Assembly: GCA_951812925.1 (NCBI GenBank)
Contig: OX638368.1
Coordinates: 154,366,492-154,430,491 of the forward strand
Direction of reading: 5' to 3'
DNA from: Calliopum simillimum
Lineage: Eukaryota > Arthropoda > Insecta > Diptera > Lauxaniidae
DNA length: 64,000 nucleotides
Positions 48,060 to 59,252 of the stretch are shown here, piece by piece. A program made the translations under genes and the position numbers. The notes under the pieces were generated by a model. The model was not told the DNA's origin and ran no database searches. It worked only from the letters and a program-made list of their open reading frames with translations. Every line of letters begins with the position of its first letter. Position 1 is the first letter of the stretch.

Positions 48060-49786
48060 CGTTAAGGGTACGTGTCTTCTTGGAGGTGAAAGAGGAGGCC
48101 TAGATTAAAAAAAAATTTTACGTGAGGAGAGATCTAAAATGTGCCCCTGAAGAGTTGGATATGGAAAAAACTGATTTTTTGAAAAATAAATTTTCTTGAA
48201 TCACCCTAACGTTTTACAGGAAATTTTTGTATGTAAAACTTTTATCCAATTATATGAGCTTTTTAAAAATGTTTTTGGTTTATAGGGTTTCAAAAGATTT
48301 CGCAATTTAATTTTTTTTTTTTGTTTTCATTTTTTCACTTTGGCTGCCATTTTTGTAGGAAACAGTCTTACTAACATATCCTTTTATAATTTGTTTTAAA
48401 ATTCTTGTTCAATGTCCTTTAATTTAGTGATACATTTATTCTACCAATTTTTAGATTTGAGATCAGAAAACAATACTTTTATGTAGGGGAGATGTGTGTA
48501 CCTTGGTCCGAGTGTACCTCGGTCCGAGTGACTGTTGCCACTCAACAGTTGCACGTGTACAATAATGTTCTTCTATGGAATTTTCCACTCATACCGGTGG
48601 CTCATATTAGTTGACTTCAGATCGTCAAGCAGTATGCGTGTATAAAAAGTGACGGAAAAAGTGTTTTTTGTGTGTAAAAATTTGTTTTTGGAGTAAACTA
48701 TGAAACGTTTTGTGAGATACTTACTTGAAATATTTCAGTTTTACAACATCAGGAAGGAAGTTTAGTTATTGTTTTAAGCTTTTAGTGTGTTTTAGATGTA
48801 TTTTCAAAAATATATGTTATGGGTGTTGACAGTTTTTAAAACATGCTGTCTGTGTGTACCTTGGACCTATGAAAGTGACCAGCGAGCCTTTTTCGACGGG
48901 CAACCAGAAAGCCATTATCGCCTCTCAATATAATTTTATTATTATTATTTACGTGATTAATGTATTTATTTGCTACCCATTTTGTTTAATTAATTGTTTT
49001 TCACTAAATGCACTTTTTTGTGCTATAATTTTTGTTTAAGATTAATTTTTTTTTTATTGAAAAAAATGTTACTTTTGTTTACATAATAAATGGTTCTTTC
49101 ATAATTTCTTACCTAAATACAATGTATTCTCTTTTATTTTTAATAGTCCAAGGTACACTTGCATGGTGTACCTTGGACCGTTTGAGATTACAACGGAAAA
49201 AGTAATATTCCTACTCAATGGTAAGACATAGAAATATCATTGTCACGTCATTTGATGCTGCAAACATTGTAGAAATATAACTTAATCAAAAAACTAAAGA
49301 AACTTTTTTGGAAAATCCAGCACATTGAAAAAACTGAAAAGCGGACCAAGGTACTCACATCTCCCCTATTAATAATAAATGTACCACTGAATTAAAGAGA
49401 ATTTAACGAGGATTCCAAGAAAATTAGAAAAGGTTGTGTTTACGCGATCTTTTTCTTACTAAAATGGCCGTCGAAGTCAAAAGGTAGGAAAAATTAATTA
49501 ATATTAACTTCAAAGGTCCAGAACTTTTCAAAACCATTTTAAACTCTATAAACCAAATACACTCTCAGAAAGCTCATACAATTGTCTAAAATTTTTTCTT
49601 AAAAACAGTTTTTTCTAATACGAAAGGGTGACCCTAGAAAAAACATTTTTTTTTTTTGATAAACAAGTCGGAAAATTACTTTTTTTCTCAAAATACTCAA
49701 GAGTACATTTTAGACCCCCCTCACGAAAAATTTTTTGTTAGTCTAGGTCTAGTCTATCACCTCCCAGAAGCTTCGTAACGGTAACG
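48060..49786. mobile_element. Foldback element split by a nested MITE
   Basis: The left arm (48060-48365) and right arm (about 49470-49786) are reverse complements. Left CTTGGAGGTGA pairs with right TCACCTCCCAGAAG, left TTTTTGGTTTATAGGG with right CTCTATAAACCAAATA, and left GGCTGCCATTTTTGTAGGAA with right TAAAATGGCCGTC. Removing the nested element (48486-49366) leaves about 845 bp. It is related to the single arm at 2160-2440. It begins about 40 bp after the previous MITE. Confidence 0.8.
48486..49366. mobile_element. TA-flanked MITE with repeated GTACCTTGGACC boxes
   Basis: Terminal inverted repeats GGGGAGATGTGTGTACCTTG and the complement of AAGGTACTCACATCTCCCC lie exactly inside TA at 48484-48485 and TA at 49367-49368. 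The 12-mer GTACCTTGGWCC occurs near both ends and internally: about 48499, 48514 (one change), 48856, 49146 (reverse), 49168 and 49343 (reverse). The 49146 and 49168 copies form a hairpin. There is no transposase; the length is 881 bp. It lies inside an older foldback. Confidence 0.88.
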
Positions 49787-49864
49787 CTTTTAGCAAAATT
49801 TGCATATATGCACGACATGAGATTGTATTATTTGATTTTAATTTAAATTGTTTTCTTTTTGCAG

Positions 49865-49999
49865 ACCTAACCCCAATGGATTACTATCCTGATCCAAATC
49901 CATCGCTGCACTTGGTTGTTTATAGTGTTAATCAAAAAGGACGTTCGGAACCAATTGTCTTGGAAAATATACCAATTAATGAGGCGGAAAAACGTTCAG
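49865..49999 (+). CDS. Side-family receptor exon: end of FN3
   Basis: It reads DLTPMDYYPDPNPSLHLVVYSVNQKGRSEPIVLENIPINEAEKRS. The LxLVVYSVNQKGRSExxVL block is the F-G region of the FN3 domain and, with AEKR, is highly typical of Side proteins just before the membrane-spanning segment. Phase 1 in (TTTTTGCAG) and out (donor GTAGGT, slightly weaker). The protein therefore continues in an exon downstream. No exon with a hydrophobic membrane segment in the correct phase could be recognised in 50000-64000. Confidence 0.93.
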
Positions 50000-51226
50000 G
50001 TAGGTGACCACGAATTCAGCAAAAGAATATAAAATTCCAGGTATTTCTATTTTATTTTTTGTTTTTTTCTTTTTTTTTTTTTCTAAACGTACGATCATGT
50101 AAGCAAAACACCACATTAAAATAAAAAAATCATCCTACGAAAAGTTTTCCAGTAGTTGTCTTTTTTTTTTTTTTTTTTCCTAACTAATGATTGCTAACAA
50201 AACATTTACTTGAATGGCAAAATCTATGTAAACTTTTCTAAAAGCAAAAAGTGCAAAAGTTTTAAAAGAAAACTAAAGAATTTTCATTTAAAGAGTCTTA
50301 ACAACAAGGTGCAATTGTCCTGTTAACTCAAACAAGAAATAGAAATGTAGAAAAAGTTATAAAAAAAGATGTTGCCAAGAACAACAATGTATATGTAAAT
50401 ACTTTAATGACTTTTAAAGCTCAAAGGACACTAAAATGCTGCACGCGTTCGCAACAAAAATGAAGAAATAAAGAAAAGTGATGCCTCGTTTTTTTTTTCT
50501 TTTATAACAAGAAATATTTGAATAAGACGGAAACTTTAAGCATACAACAATAAAAATAAATAAACAAAATAAAAACGCAAAAAAAAAATGAAATAAAGTG
50601 TAGGTGACAAGTAAAAGCGTCATCATAGCAGGGTGTTTTATTTATATTTTCGTTTGATGTTTTAACGTCCACCTACTGTCATGTCCTTAGGGTTGCCAAG
50701 TGAAAACATACAATAATTCAATAAGATAAGAATAATAATAACTACTTTAGTAGGCGTAAAGATCCACAGAATTATTTTCATTCTTTGTTTAGAACATCAA
50801 AATAGCAGGCAAAAATATCTCCAAAAGATTGTGGAATATTTTCAATATGTTTTATCGAAATCAGCGCATCAGTCTACATAAGCAATAACTGATTTTGTCA
50901 AAGGATATTGAATTATTACACCGTCCGACACGATTTTGCACAACAAAAAAAACCAATATATTCGCAAATATGGTTAAAAACAAGTTATACGCATCTTCCC
51001 GATTTTCTGGATTAGGTCGAATTTTTTTTAATCGTTCCTTGATGTTTTCTATAAATATGTTGAGTCGAAACACAAAATTTTATGATCCTTACATCTGAGG
51101 TATATCACGTGTTCTGAAAACTTATGCAGAATATTATTTGCAACACAAAAAAGTCAAAAATTCAACGTGAAGGCCAAAAAGTCGTAAATATCAATAAAGA
51201 CCTCACACATTTCATGTTGATTAAAG

Positions 51227-51800
51227 GGTAAGGGGTCAGAATATGCCCAAGGTAAGCATGCCTGTCGTAAGAGGCGACTAAAAGCTGGTGACCATCCAGG
51301 GTGTAGAAGGGCGTAGCGTTGTACAACGTTGCACCTTGAAAGAAAACCCACAATGCCCATAACTGGCACTGACAAGACGAGTCGATGCCGCCTTAAAATA
51401 AGCATCTTGTCGAAATTCTGAAGCATCTGACCCAGATTGGGCAGCTCCCAAGTCAACGTCTGTTCCAGATTGGGCGGCTGTACTTGAAAGTGGATTTGGC
51501 CACTATATTTGCAGCGCTTGCCGAATCCAGCCTTAAGCTTATAACTTTCTGCGTGGGGCGTTGCCGAGAAGATTATACTAATGAAGCATGGATCAAAAAA
51601 CGATGGAAAATATCTCTCCAAGTGGTACCCACGAGAATGTGGTTGATCCACCTGTCTCGGCAGCATGCACATCGGATTTGGAGGTGCAAGAAACATGCAT
51701 AATTAGTAATGATTCTCCTATACACGGAACCAATATGGTTCATCAAAATTTTTTGGGCCTATGCTCCTCCTAGGAGTTAAAGGAGTATACATACAAATTT
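51227..51800 (+). mobile_element. LINE copy with 5' start and 3' end joined (internally deleted)
   Basis: The left part contains GCCTGTCGTAAGAGGCGAC, a phrase I know from the 5' region of many LINE copies. The right end has CTATGCTCCTCCTAGGAG, TTAAAGGAGTATACATAC, the same 3' end as 43995 and the minus-strand LINE relics at 26310 and 16140. Only about 570 bp separate the two, so the reverse transcriptase is absent. It is either an internally deleted copy or a LINE-derived non-autonomous element. A short frame (51588-51773) may be the start of ORF1. Confidence 0.7.
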
Positions 51801-51829
51801 TTTTAAGGTATTATTCTCAAGTTTTAAGC

Positions 51830-51980
51830 ATTTCTTGACTTCGGTAAAATATTCTGTGTAATATCTTAACCTATTATAACACATTTTTTGGGGAGAGGGG
51901 TCAAACGTACCCACAAAAACAGCATAATATGCTTAAAAACATGTTTCCTATAAGATTTTGCTATGACTTTGGGACAACAA
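51830..51980 (+). repeat. Dispersed repeat, copy 3 of 3
   Basis: Contains TATTATAACACATTTTTTGG and GAGAGGGGTCAAACGTACCC, matching 25130-25285 and 41165-41360. It is followed by a copy of the 32380-32620 repeat (52150-52340). Confidence 0.6.
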
Positions 51981-53859
51981 AATTATTCAAAACGTGTTTT
52001 TAAAATTTTACAGTGGGATCAAATTTCGAAAATACGTTTCTTTTGCCAATTTTAGCTAAAAAAATTTGTTTTCTATACCTTGGTTAGGGTGACGGCAATA
52101 CTGCCAAACATAGACCACAAGGACACTGAGGTTCTTATGTACCTAGGGTATAATTTATTTGTTAGCATTGACTCTAGTTCTTCAGAAATCATTGTTAAAA
52201 AAAAAGAAATAACTGTTTTGTTTGTATGGAGTTGAAATGGGTGATAACTCTGAAAGTAAGGAGCTAATTGGAAAAGTTAAAAGGTAAGGTTTAAAAAATG
52301 AGGTTATGACTTTTAGTTACCTTTAAAAATTAATTACAGTGTTTGCTGTGAGTGTTATACTTCTTCAGTGAAGCCTCAAAACAGCTATTTTTCCACTTTT
52401 AGGCAAGAATATCTTGAGATTCAGAGTCAATTCTGAAAAATAAATTATTCCCTAGGTATCGGATGAATCTGAATTGAAAATTGGTTTTGAAGAAACAAAA
52501 TAGTACTTTTAAAAACCCTATCGAGTTTCATGACGAACAATTGTTAAATAACCTCAAAAGTGTTGAAAAAACCGTACATGTCAAAATTTCAGGTTAAGTT
52601 ATCTCAAAAACCATAAATAACAGAGCAATTTCAAGAGCGGATTCGGACTTAACATCATTATATTTTTAGTACGCAAAAATTAGATCTTTTAATAGAAGTC
52701 AAAAAATTAAGTAAAAATGAAATATCTCGTAAGCGATATTAGATAGAGTTTTCCAGTGTACGGTTTTTTAGTCTACGGACAACTTTCTGCATACTAATTT
52801 TTTGTATCCGTTTTAGTCAAATTTTTTTTTTTTTTGGTTTTAGTACAGGGCCACGGGCAAAAAAATTAGTCCTTTGGGCCCTGGTTTGAAAAAGTGCCGT
52901 TTACTTTGAAAAAAGGCTATACATGTTTCATCCTAGAGTCATTCTACACATTTTCCCGAAAAAAACATTTTTGGTGCAAGCACTTTTTATTTAAAACACG
53001 TGGGGACCTATCTGGCAACTTGGAAGCATCAAAAAAATATAGACTATGGAAGCGCAATATATACTTATTTACACTTTGCGCTGTGAAAATTCCGAGAACT
53101 TATTTTCAAAGCAGAAATTGAAGGGGAAAACAAGCTAAAGGAATGTAAGGCGCAATTGCAAAAGTTTGCTTATTGTGTTGTTCAAGCAGCACTCCGAAGA
53201 TGCAAATTATCCGCGTACACAGCACAATACGCATTGTTTACAAGAGCTGTAAAGGAAAACTGCAAGTGATAGCAAATGCAACTTGCTGGAAGTCAAGAAA
53301 TTACCCCAGTATAAAATGAGGATAATTAGGATTTACCGGGCAAAACGGTGAAATGCACATTACCAAAATATTTAAATAGCAATGTATTTCTGTCACAACA
53401 GCTTGAAAAAATACATAAGTTGTATTAGTGCCATGTAACACCTACTAGGCAAGGCCGATTTCTAAGACGAATAAATAAGCTACCAATGACGTGTCAATAA
53501 GGAAAATTTTAACGATAAAACAATTTTTTCTATTTTATTTTAAAAGCTGCCAGATCTTGCCATTTTTTAAAGATAATTTTGACCTCTTACTTCTTAGTTA
53601 TGAAATAAAAGTAAAACTTAATTTTAATCTCCTCAAAACTGTAATCAAATTATATCAGTGATTTCATAAAAGGGTCCTGTTTTGCAAATTTTGACCAAAA
53701 GCAAGTTTAAAGCCAAATAACCCGAGTGTTTTTAATTAGATGAATGCAAAACTTATTGACAATTATTCGTCTCTTCGTAAGATTAATAATAAGTTATAAA
53801 ATCTTAAAAAACTAGACTCAAGGAGAAATTTGATATGCGCGACTCTCTAAATAATCATA

Positions 53860-54182
53860 GGGTTGGAAGGTTACGACATCGCAGGCGAGATGTAACAGCA
53901 GTGTTGGTTAAAAAACGCGTCAGCTGATTGGGGTGGGTTCATAGTTTTTCAAGGTAGACCTGTCTAGTGTGTGAGGCATCATCTATTACCGTAGGCGCAC
54001 TAAGCTTCCTATGAATGTTATTGTTGCTTATATACTTAGATACCATGGTGCTTTGGTGATAGTTCTGAGTATTTTTGACTGCGCCTTCTGGATAAGTTCG
54101 GCATTGCTATTACTTGCGTTTCACCATATTTGTATACCATACATATGTCCAAATTGGTTTTAAAATGCATTTATAAAGGAGT
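53860..54182 (-). pseudogene. Jockey-type LINE reverse transcriptase C-terminus, frameshifted
   Basis: Minus-strand reading from 54182: LLYKCILKPIWTY, then after a frame change GIQIW, stop, NASNSNAELIQKAQSKILRT, ITKAPWYLSI. After a second frame change it reads ISNNNIHRKLSAPTVIDDAS, VYLEKL, stop, THPNQLTRFL, and finally RLRCRNLPTL. This is the familiar C-terminal region of Jockey-clade non-LTR retrotransposons (YGIQLWG.AS.SN, APWYV.N..I..DL..PTV, L..HPN.L). Two frameshifts and two or more stops mean it is dead. The rest of the element is not visible on either side. Confidence 0.9.
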
Positions 54183-57100
54183 ATTTTGTGCATTTTTACT
54201 TTCATATATTTTAAATATGAAAATAAAGCCTCTCATATTGAGTGTTTCTTTTTGGAGGCCAAAATGTTTTTGTCGGATATGTTTCAAAATATATTACTTC
54301 GAATATCTCATAAACACATTTTACCAAGATTCAAAAATGCAAAGTAATCAATTGAAGAAAACAGATATATGTAATAGAACATTATAGCCAAACCAGCGCG
54401 ATTGCCGATAAAATGCTAGGTACAAAGGCATTAAGCGAATTCTAGTTGATGGTGCAATTGATGATCTGCCCAATGCCTTATGGCCTTAGGTTGGTAGATT
54501 TTCTGATAAGCACGCTACACATCTGGATACTTTGTTCAATGATTTCTGCAAAAGCTGCTGTTAAGAGAAGGAAAATGTGCAAGTCCTAAGTCAAATAACA
54601 CTAAGCTCTACACAAAAAGTAAGAATTCAGATTGATCCCGCATCTTCAGCAGTATTCTTTTGTTTTATTTTTATTGTCTTGACTAAAACTTTGGCATGCG
54701 ACGGCGACCCCTCTAGAAAGACATGAATAACGCTGATATAGAGTATAAAAATATAAGGTTTAGTTGCATTTTGGCATTATTTCCCTTTGCGTCATATTAT
54801 TTTGTGCACTTTGCTGCTATGTTGCTGAGTGCTGTCAGGAACTCCTTCTTTCCTTTTTCCACTTTTTATACTTCCTGCTTTCATTCTATTGGATCCGGTA
54901 AATGATATTCTGTTTAAGCAGTTTTTTCATGGCTTTCTTTTTGTGTTTTTACTCCTTTTCCGTCTCATAGAAATTCGTTTTTGTTCTAGCCGTCTGCGAA
55001 AAATTGTTTGTTAAATCGGCAGGAAATTACAAAAACAAAAACAACAATGAAAACTTGTAAACAAAAGGTTAAGAAAAATGCTGTGTTTCTAACAAACACA
55101 AAGAATGCGCTTAGACATCAAGTTAGAGATATGAAAAAAGGAGTTATAACGCAGGTTCGCATTTTGTTTGTTTTTTTCTGATTAGAAAAAAAGAATTATT
55201 AAAAATTCTATAGCTGCACTGACAATGAGAATTAAAAGGCGTGAAAATCTTTTTTGTATACAAATGTAAATGTAAATATTTCAACAGCAAATCCTTTTTT
55301 TTAAGCCTGACTGCGAACACTGCAAATTGCAAATTTATTCAGGTAAATGAATTGACGGAAATGCAAGAAAACCTTAAAAAAGTAAGTGCTCATGGCGTTC
55401 AATTTTCCTTTTGTTTTACACTCGCTTTGTAGAAATAACAAGCAAAAGTTTAAGCCTAAAGAAGGTTTTTTCATGACGAAAGTACATCAAAACTATTTTC
55501 AGAAAACTCTTTTTGAAAAAGAAAAAAACTATTGTAGATTACTACCGAACCTTGATCTTGAGACTGCAATGCAGCAATATTTTATTGAATAAGTACTAGC
55601 ATTTCCTGTTGTGCGTTTTTAAATTTTTGGTTCCGATATACGAGGGGGAGACCCTTGGGTGAAAAAAAATACCGAGAAAACTAATGGCGCAAAAACACTC
55701 GTACCCGAAAACAAACCTTTGCATATAAATTTTCACAGTGATCCAGCCGTTTGGGAGCCTATAAAGAACATACATACAGTGAAACTTTCGCTTTTTATGT
55801 AAGTATATAAATATATCGAATGTTCACAATGTGAAAAAGATCCACATTGGCTCACACTTTATATCGTTTCAAAGACGTGTATGAGTAACCAAAAATATTT
55901 ACTAAAGAAATAGATACGTTGTACGTTTATTTAATGTATTTTGCAGAAAAAACTTTCAAATTCGTTTTTTTTTTTCTTATTTTATAAAATATTCACCAAA
56001 ATATTCCTATAACCTTAACTTTTTGTTCTGTTGTCCGCACAGCTGACGGGCACATAATGTTCTGTTGCCAAAAATTTGTTTGGCAACATTATGCTGCTGC
56101 ATGTTACTAAAGATGTGTACAGTCTCATGAGCAAAAATGTTCACAGTACATACATATATCGGTGATAAAAAGCATCCTCTTAGGAAATATATTCGGCTAA
56201 AGTTAATTTTCACTCACACAATTTGTGTTAAATTTTTACAAAAATCTGTTTGAAAAAACCAAAAAATTATAATTTTGAGGAAAATTTTAAAAAGTCGCAA
56301 CATCGTCTTGTAAAACGCTCTTATACTCGTATTCATGGAAAAAGAGTAATGGTGAAATTACCTACCTCTGAGAGGTTTTCTTTTTTTTGAGTACGATAAA
56401 GCTATACTAAACAGTTTCAAAGGATTTGTTATAAAGATTTATGTATAAACATATTGTAATCCAATATTTCGTTGTTTCTATTGGGGTCAACATGTCTGTC
56501 CAAATATGCTTTTATTGGTAGTGCCGTTCGTAAGTAAGTTTCTGCATATCTTGCAGCAATATTATGCTGCTCGTGGTGGTATTACGCTTGCTGCTTCCAA
56601 TCGATTGTAGTGATTCCTCTTGTTCCAATGCTCTTGTAACTTTGCTATTAAACGCAATGCGTGTGTCTATAAATCGTTGAGTCTTCGGACTACACGAGTA
56701 TTGCTCTAAGTGTGCAGACACCTTAAATTAACGCTGTGAATAGGTATATATATCTTGGCCATAGCAAAAGTAGCATTCAAATATAAGTACATACATATAA
56801 GTCTATAAGTCAATTCGACTTAGTTTTGAATATACATACCTACAGTAGTACTTATGAATGAAAAGTCGAAATTACAGGTGCAATGAATTGAAAATTTTAC
56901 CAATTCATAAGTTATACCAATTTATGTGTTTATTTTCTAATCTCATACGGATAGACTTTACAATAAACAGCTTGCTCTATTTGAGATACCTTGATGTATT
57001 CAATTTTGCAACAAAATTAACAAATACGGTAATTATAATACCCATAAGAATCTCCGATTTGTGTATCGAGAGCATTAGTTTTAATAAGTAATTCAATATC

Positions 57101-59252
57101 AATCAATACCACAACAGTGCCACAGGGTGCAATTAACTTAATTTTTGTGTTTAAAAATTTATCTTATAATGTTTAACCTGCCATCATTGAGGTACGGCAA
57201 AATTTACCTAGTATGCTCTTGGATGTAAATATTTATATAACATTAAATTAAATATTTTTGAAATAAAAATAAAACAAATTTTTTGATAGGCTTGAAACAG
57301 ACATGTAAATAATAATTTACAGTATTTTGCTACCAATTACCAGTTGGGGTAATCTAACAATTTCCAAAATTAATTTTTTTTGAATCAGCTGTCCAATTAC
57401 ACTAGTTAACAGCCAAAATGCTACTATTTTTTTCTTATGCACTTTGGTCCCTTAACTTGAAAAACACAAACAAAAATATTTTTGTGTATAGGTTTTCAAG
57501 ATATGAATCTTTGAAATTTTTGGTCGTTTTTTTCGAAGTTGGGTTCACTTTCTAAGTCATATGTCAAGACATAAGCGTCTGATTTGGCTGTTCTAGATTT
57601 TAAACTAAAGGTAATTTACAATAGTTTTCCAAGTGGATTAGTGATTTCAGTGTTATGGGTCAAAATGTTTGAGAAAAGTCGTGTTTTTTTGCCAAAATAA
57701 AAATTGAAAATTCACTCAATAAATACGCAAAAATAGAAAAAAAAATAAATAAAAATTCTTTCTTATCTAGGGCACTTAAACTCGACCTTTGACAAAATAC
57801 CAAAATATATTTTCAGAAAATCTATAGATAAATGTCGTAGTAATAACCGGTTAAGTGAAGCTACAAAATTTCAAATTTTACTCAAATTTTTTTCTGTTGC
57901 ATGGGTCTACAAATTTGAAAAATTTTGTTGTTATTCGAACGATTCATTTTGATTTTGATTATTTGGACCGTGGGCGGTAAAACAATAATTTTTGATTGTT
58001 TTTCGCTCATGCAGTGTGGCCGTTTACGAAAAAAAAAATATTTTTCAAGGTATTTATTATTATTATTCAACTGATCTGTAACAATAAAGTCTCGTCCGAT
58101 TCCTAATATGAAGAATATTTTAAAAAGGGGCACAAAATATGTATATTAAGCAAATGTCTATCCAAACATAAATATCTTTACTAAAATTATAAAGTTCAAA
58201 TGGTTATATAAGTTAATTATGACACGGATTTTTCTTCGTCTAGAATGCAAAATTTTGGCAATTTCCGATACCTAATCAATATATTTATGACTTTCAAAAA
58301 ATTTGACATTTAAGAGCAAGTATAAATTTTACTCAAACATTTTCATTTAAGCCAAATTTGCAAAAACTTACAAACATTTTTCCCTCAATGACATTTTGTT
58401 TTTAATATAACATCAGCTTGCTACGTTTTAACTGAGTCTTGGCAGCATTTTTCAAAATGAAATGGCAGCACAATTTCCCCTATCTTTATTCAGTAGTTAC
58501 TTATTTGAGCTATTATACTTTTAGATATCAAGCATCTGCCAATAATTTTTCTTCGATGTATTCACATGTGTCTCAAGTGTTAACTATAAATTGCACACAA
58601 AGATAAAATTTACTGTTTATTTTATAGTTTTTGGCATAACGTATCAATGTTATTACTTGCAGAGATAATATTTGTGGCATTTGTGATGAAAAAAAAAAAA
58701 ATAAATGTGCGAGTATGAGTTACACACGTTAATATCATTTATTGTTTATAGTACTCATTGTGATAACATTGTGTTACTTTGCTTATTGAATATTCTACGA
58801 TATTCGTATCATAAACATATACATACTTATGTGTGTATAGATGAATACCAGTTGGAGAGTTTACGACTGTCATTGATATCACAATGGCGAATTATATGGC
58901 AGTATCACATTGCTGATATTTTGTGTTTATAACAAAAGCGTGTAAGATGTTATTGCAATTTCTTTATGCTAACAAAAATGGCGCTCAAAGTAGGGGTTAT
59001 TGAACCATATGACATTTATCAACGTATCAACTTCCAGCACAACAGCTGAGGAGATATAACATTTGAAGTGATATTTTTTTTCAGGAAGTCTATAGCCCCT
59101 AGTCCAATTCCCCAACGTTCTGATTACAATAACGTTGTGCGCGAAAGCTTTGGTTTCTCCTGTAATCCCCAGGCAAGAATAGGAATTGTTTCTACTTCTA
59201 GGTTCTTTGATTTCTTTCTCCAATAATCTTTTTCATGTGAATTTTTCTCTAC

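Larger units (their letters stand above)
40056..49864 (+). other. Large intron inside the FN3 domain
   Basis: 9809 nt, phase 1. It contains a tandem duplication (41755-42010), an 18-bp minisatellite (42171-42417), a CA repeat (43228-43244), a LINE 3' end (43995-44060) and GGGCGTGG modules (45740-46400). A GC-rich island (47220-47400) is followed by a MITE (47629-48022) and a foldback with a nested MITE (48060-49786). Bases 42450-43200 and 44100-45600 show no gene. Confidence 0.85.

Noticed and set aside
51154..51696. 180-codon minus-strand open frame
   Set aside because: It lies antisense to a LINE copy oriented on the plus strand, shown by the CTCCTAGGAG 3' end; the peptide has no recognised domain.
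54723..55014. Hydrophobic frames as candidate membrane exon of the receptor
   Set aside because: No acceptor in the right phase directly before them and no basic stop-transfer pattern typical of the family; T-rich DNA gives hydrophobic residues by chance.
56512..56721. Minus-strand frame with coding-like composition (SKRNTTTSS region)
   Set aside because: Only 69 codons, no known motif and no splice context. Could be a transposon fragment, but I cannot support a call.
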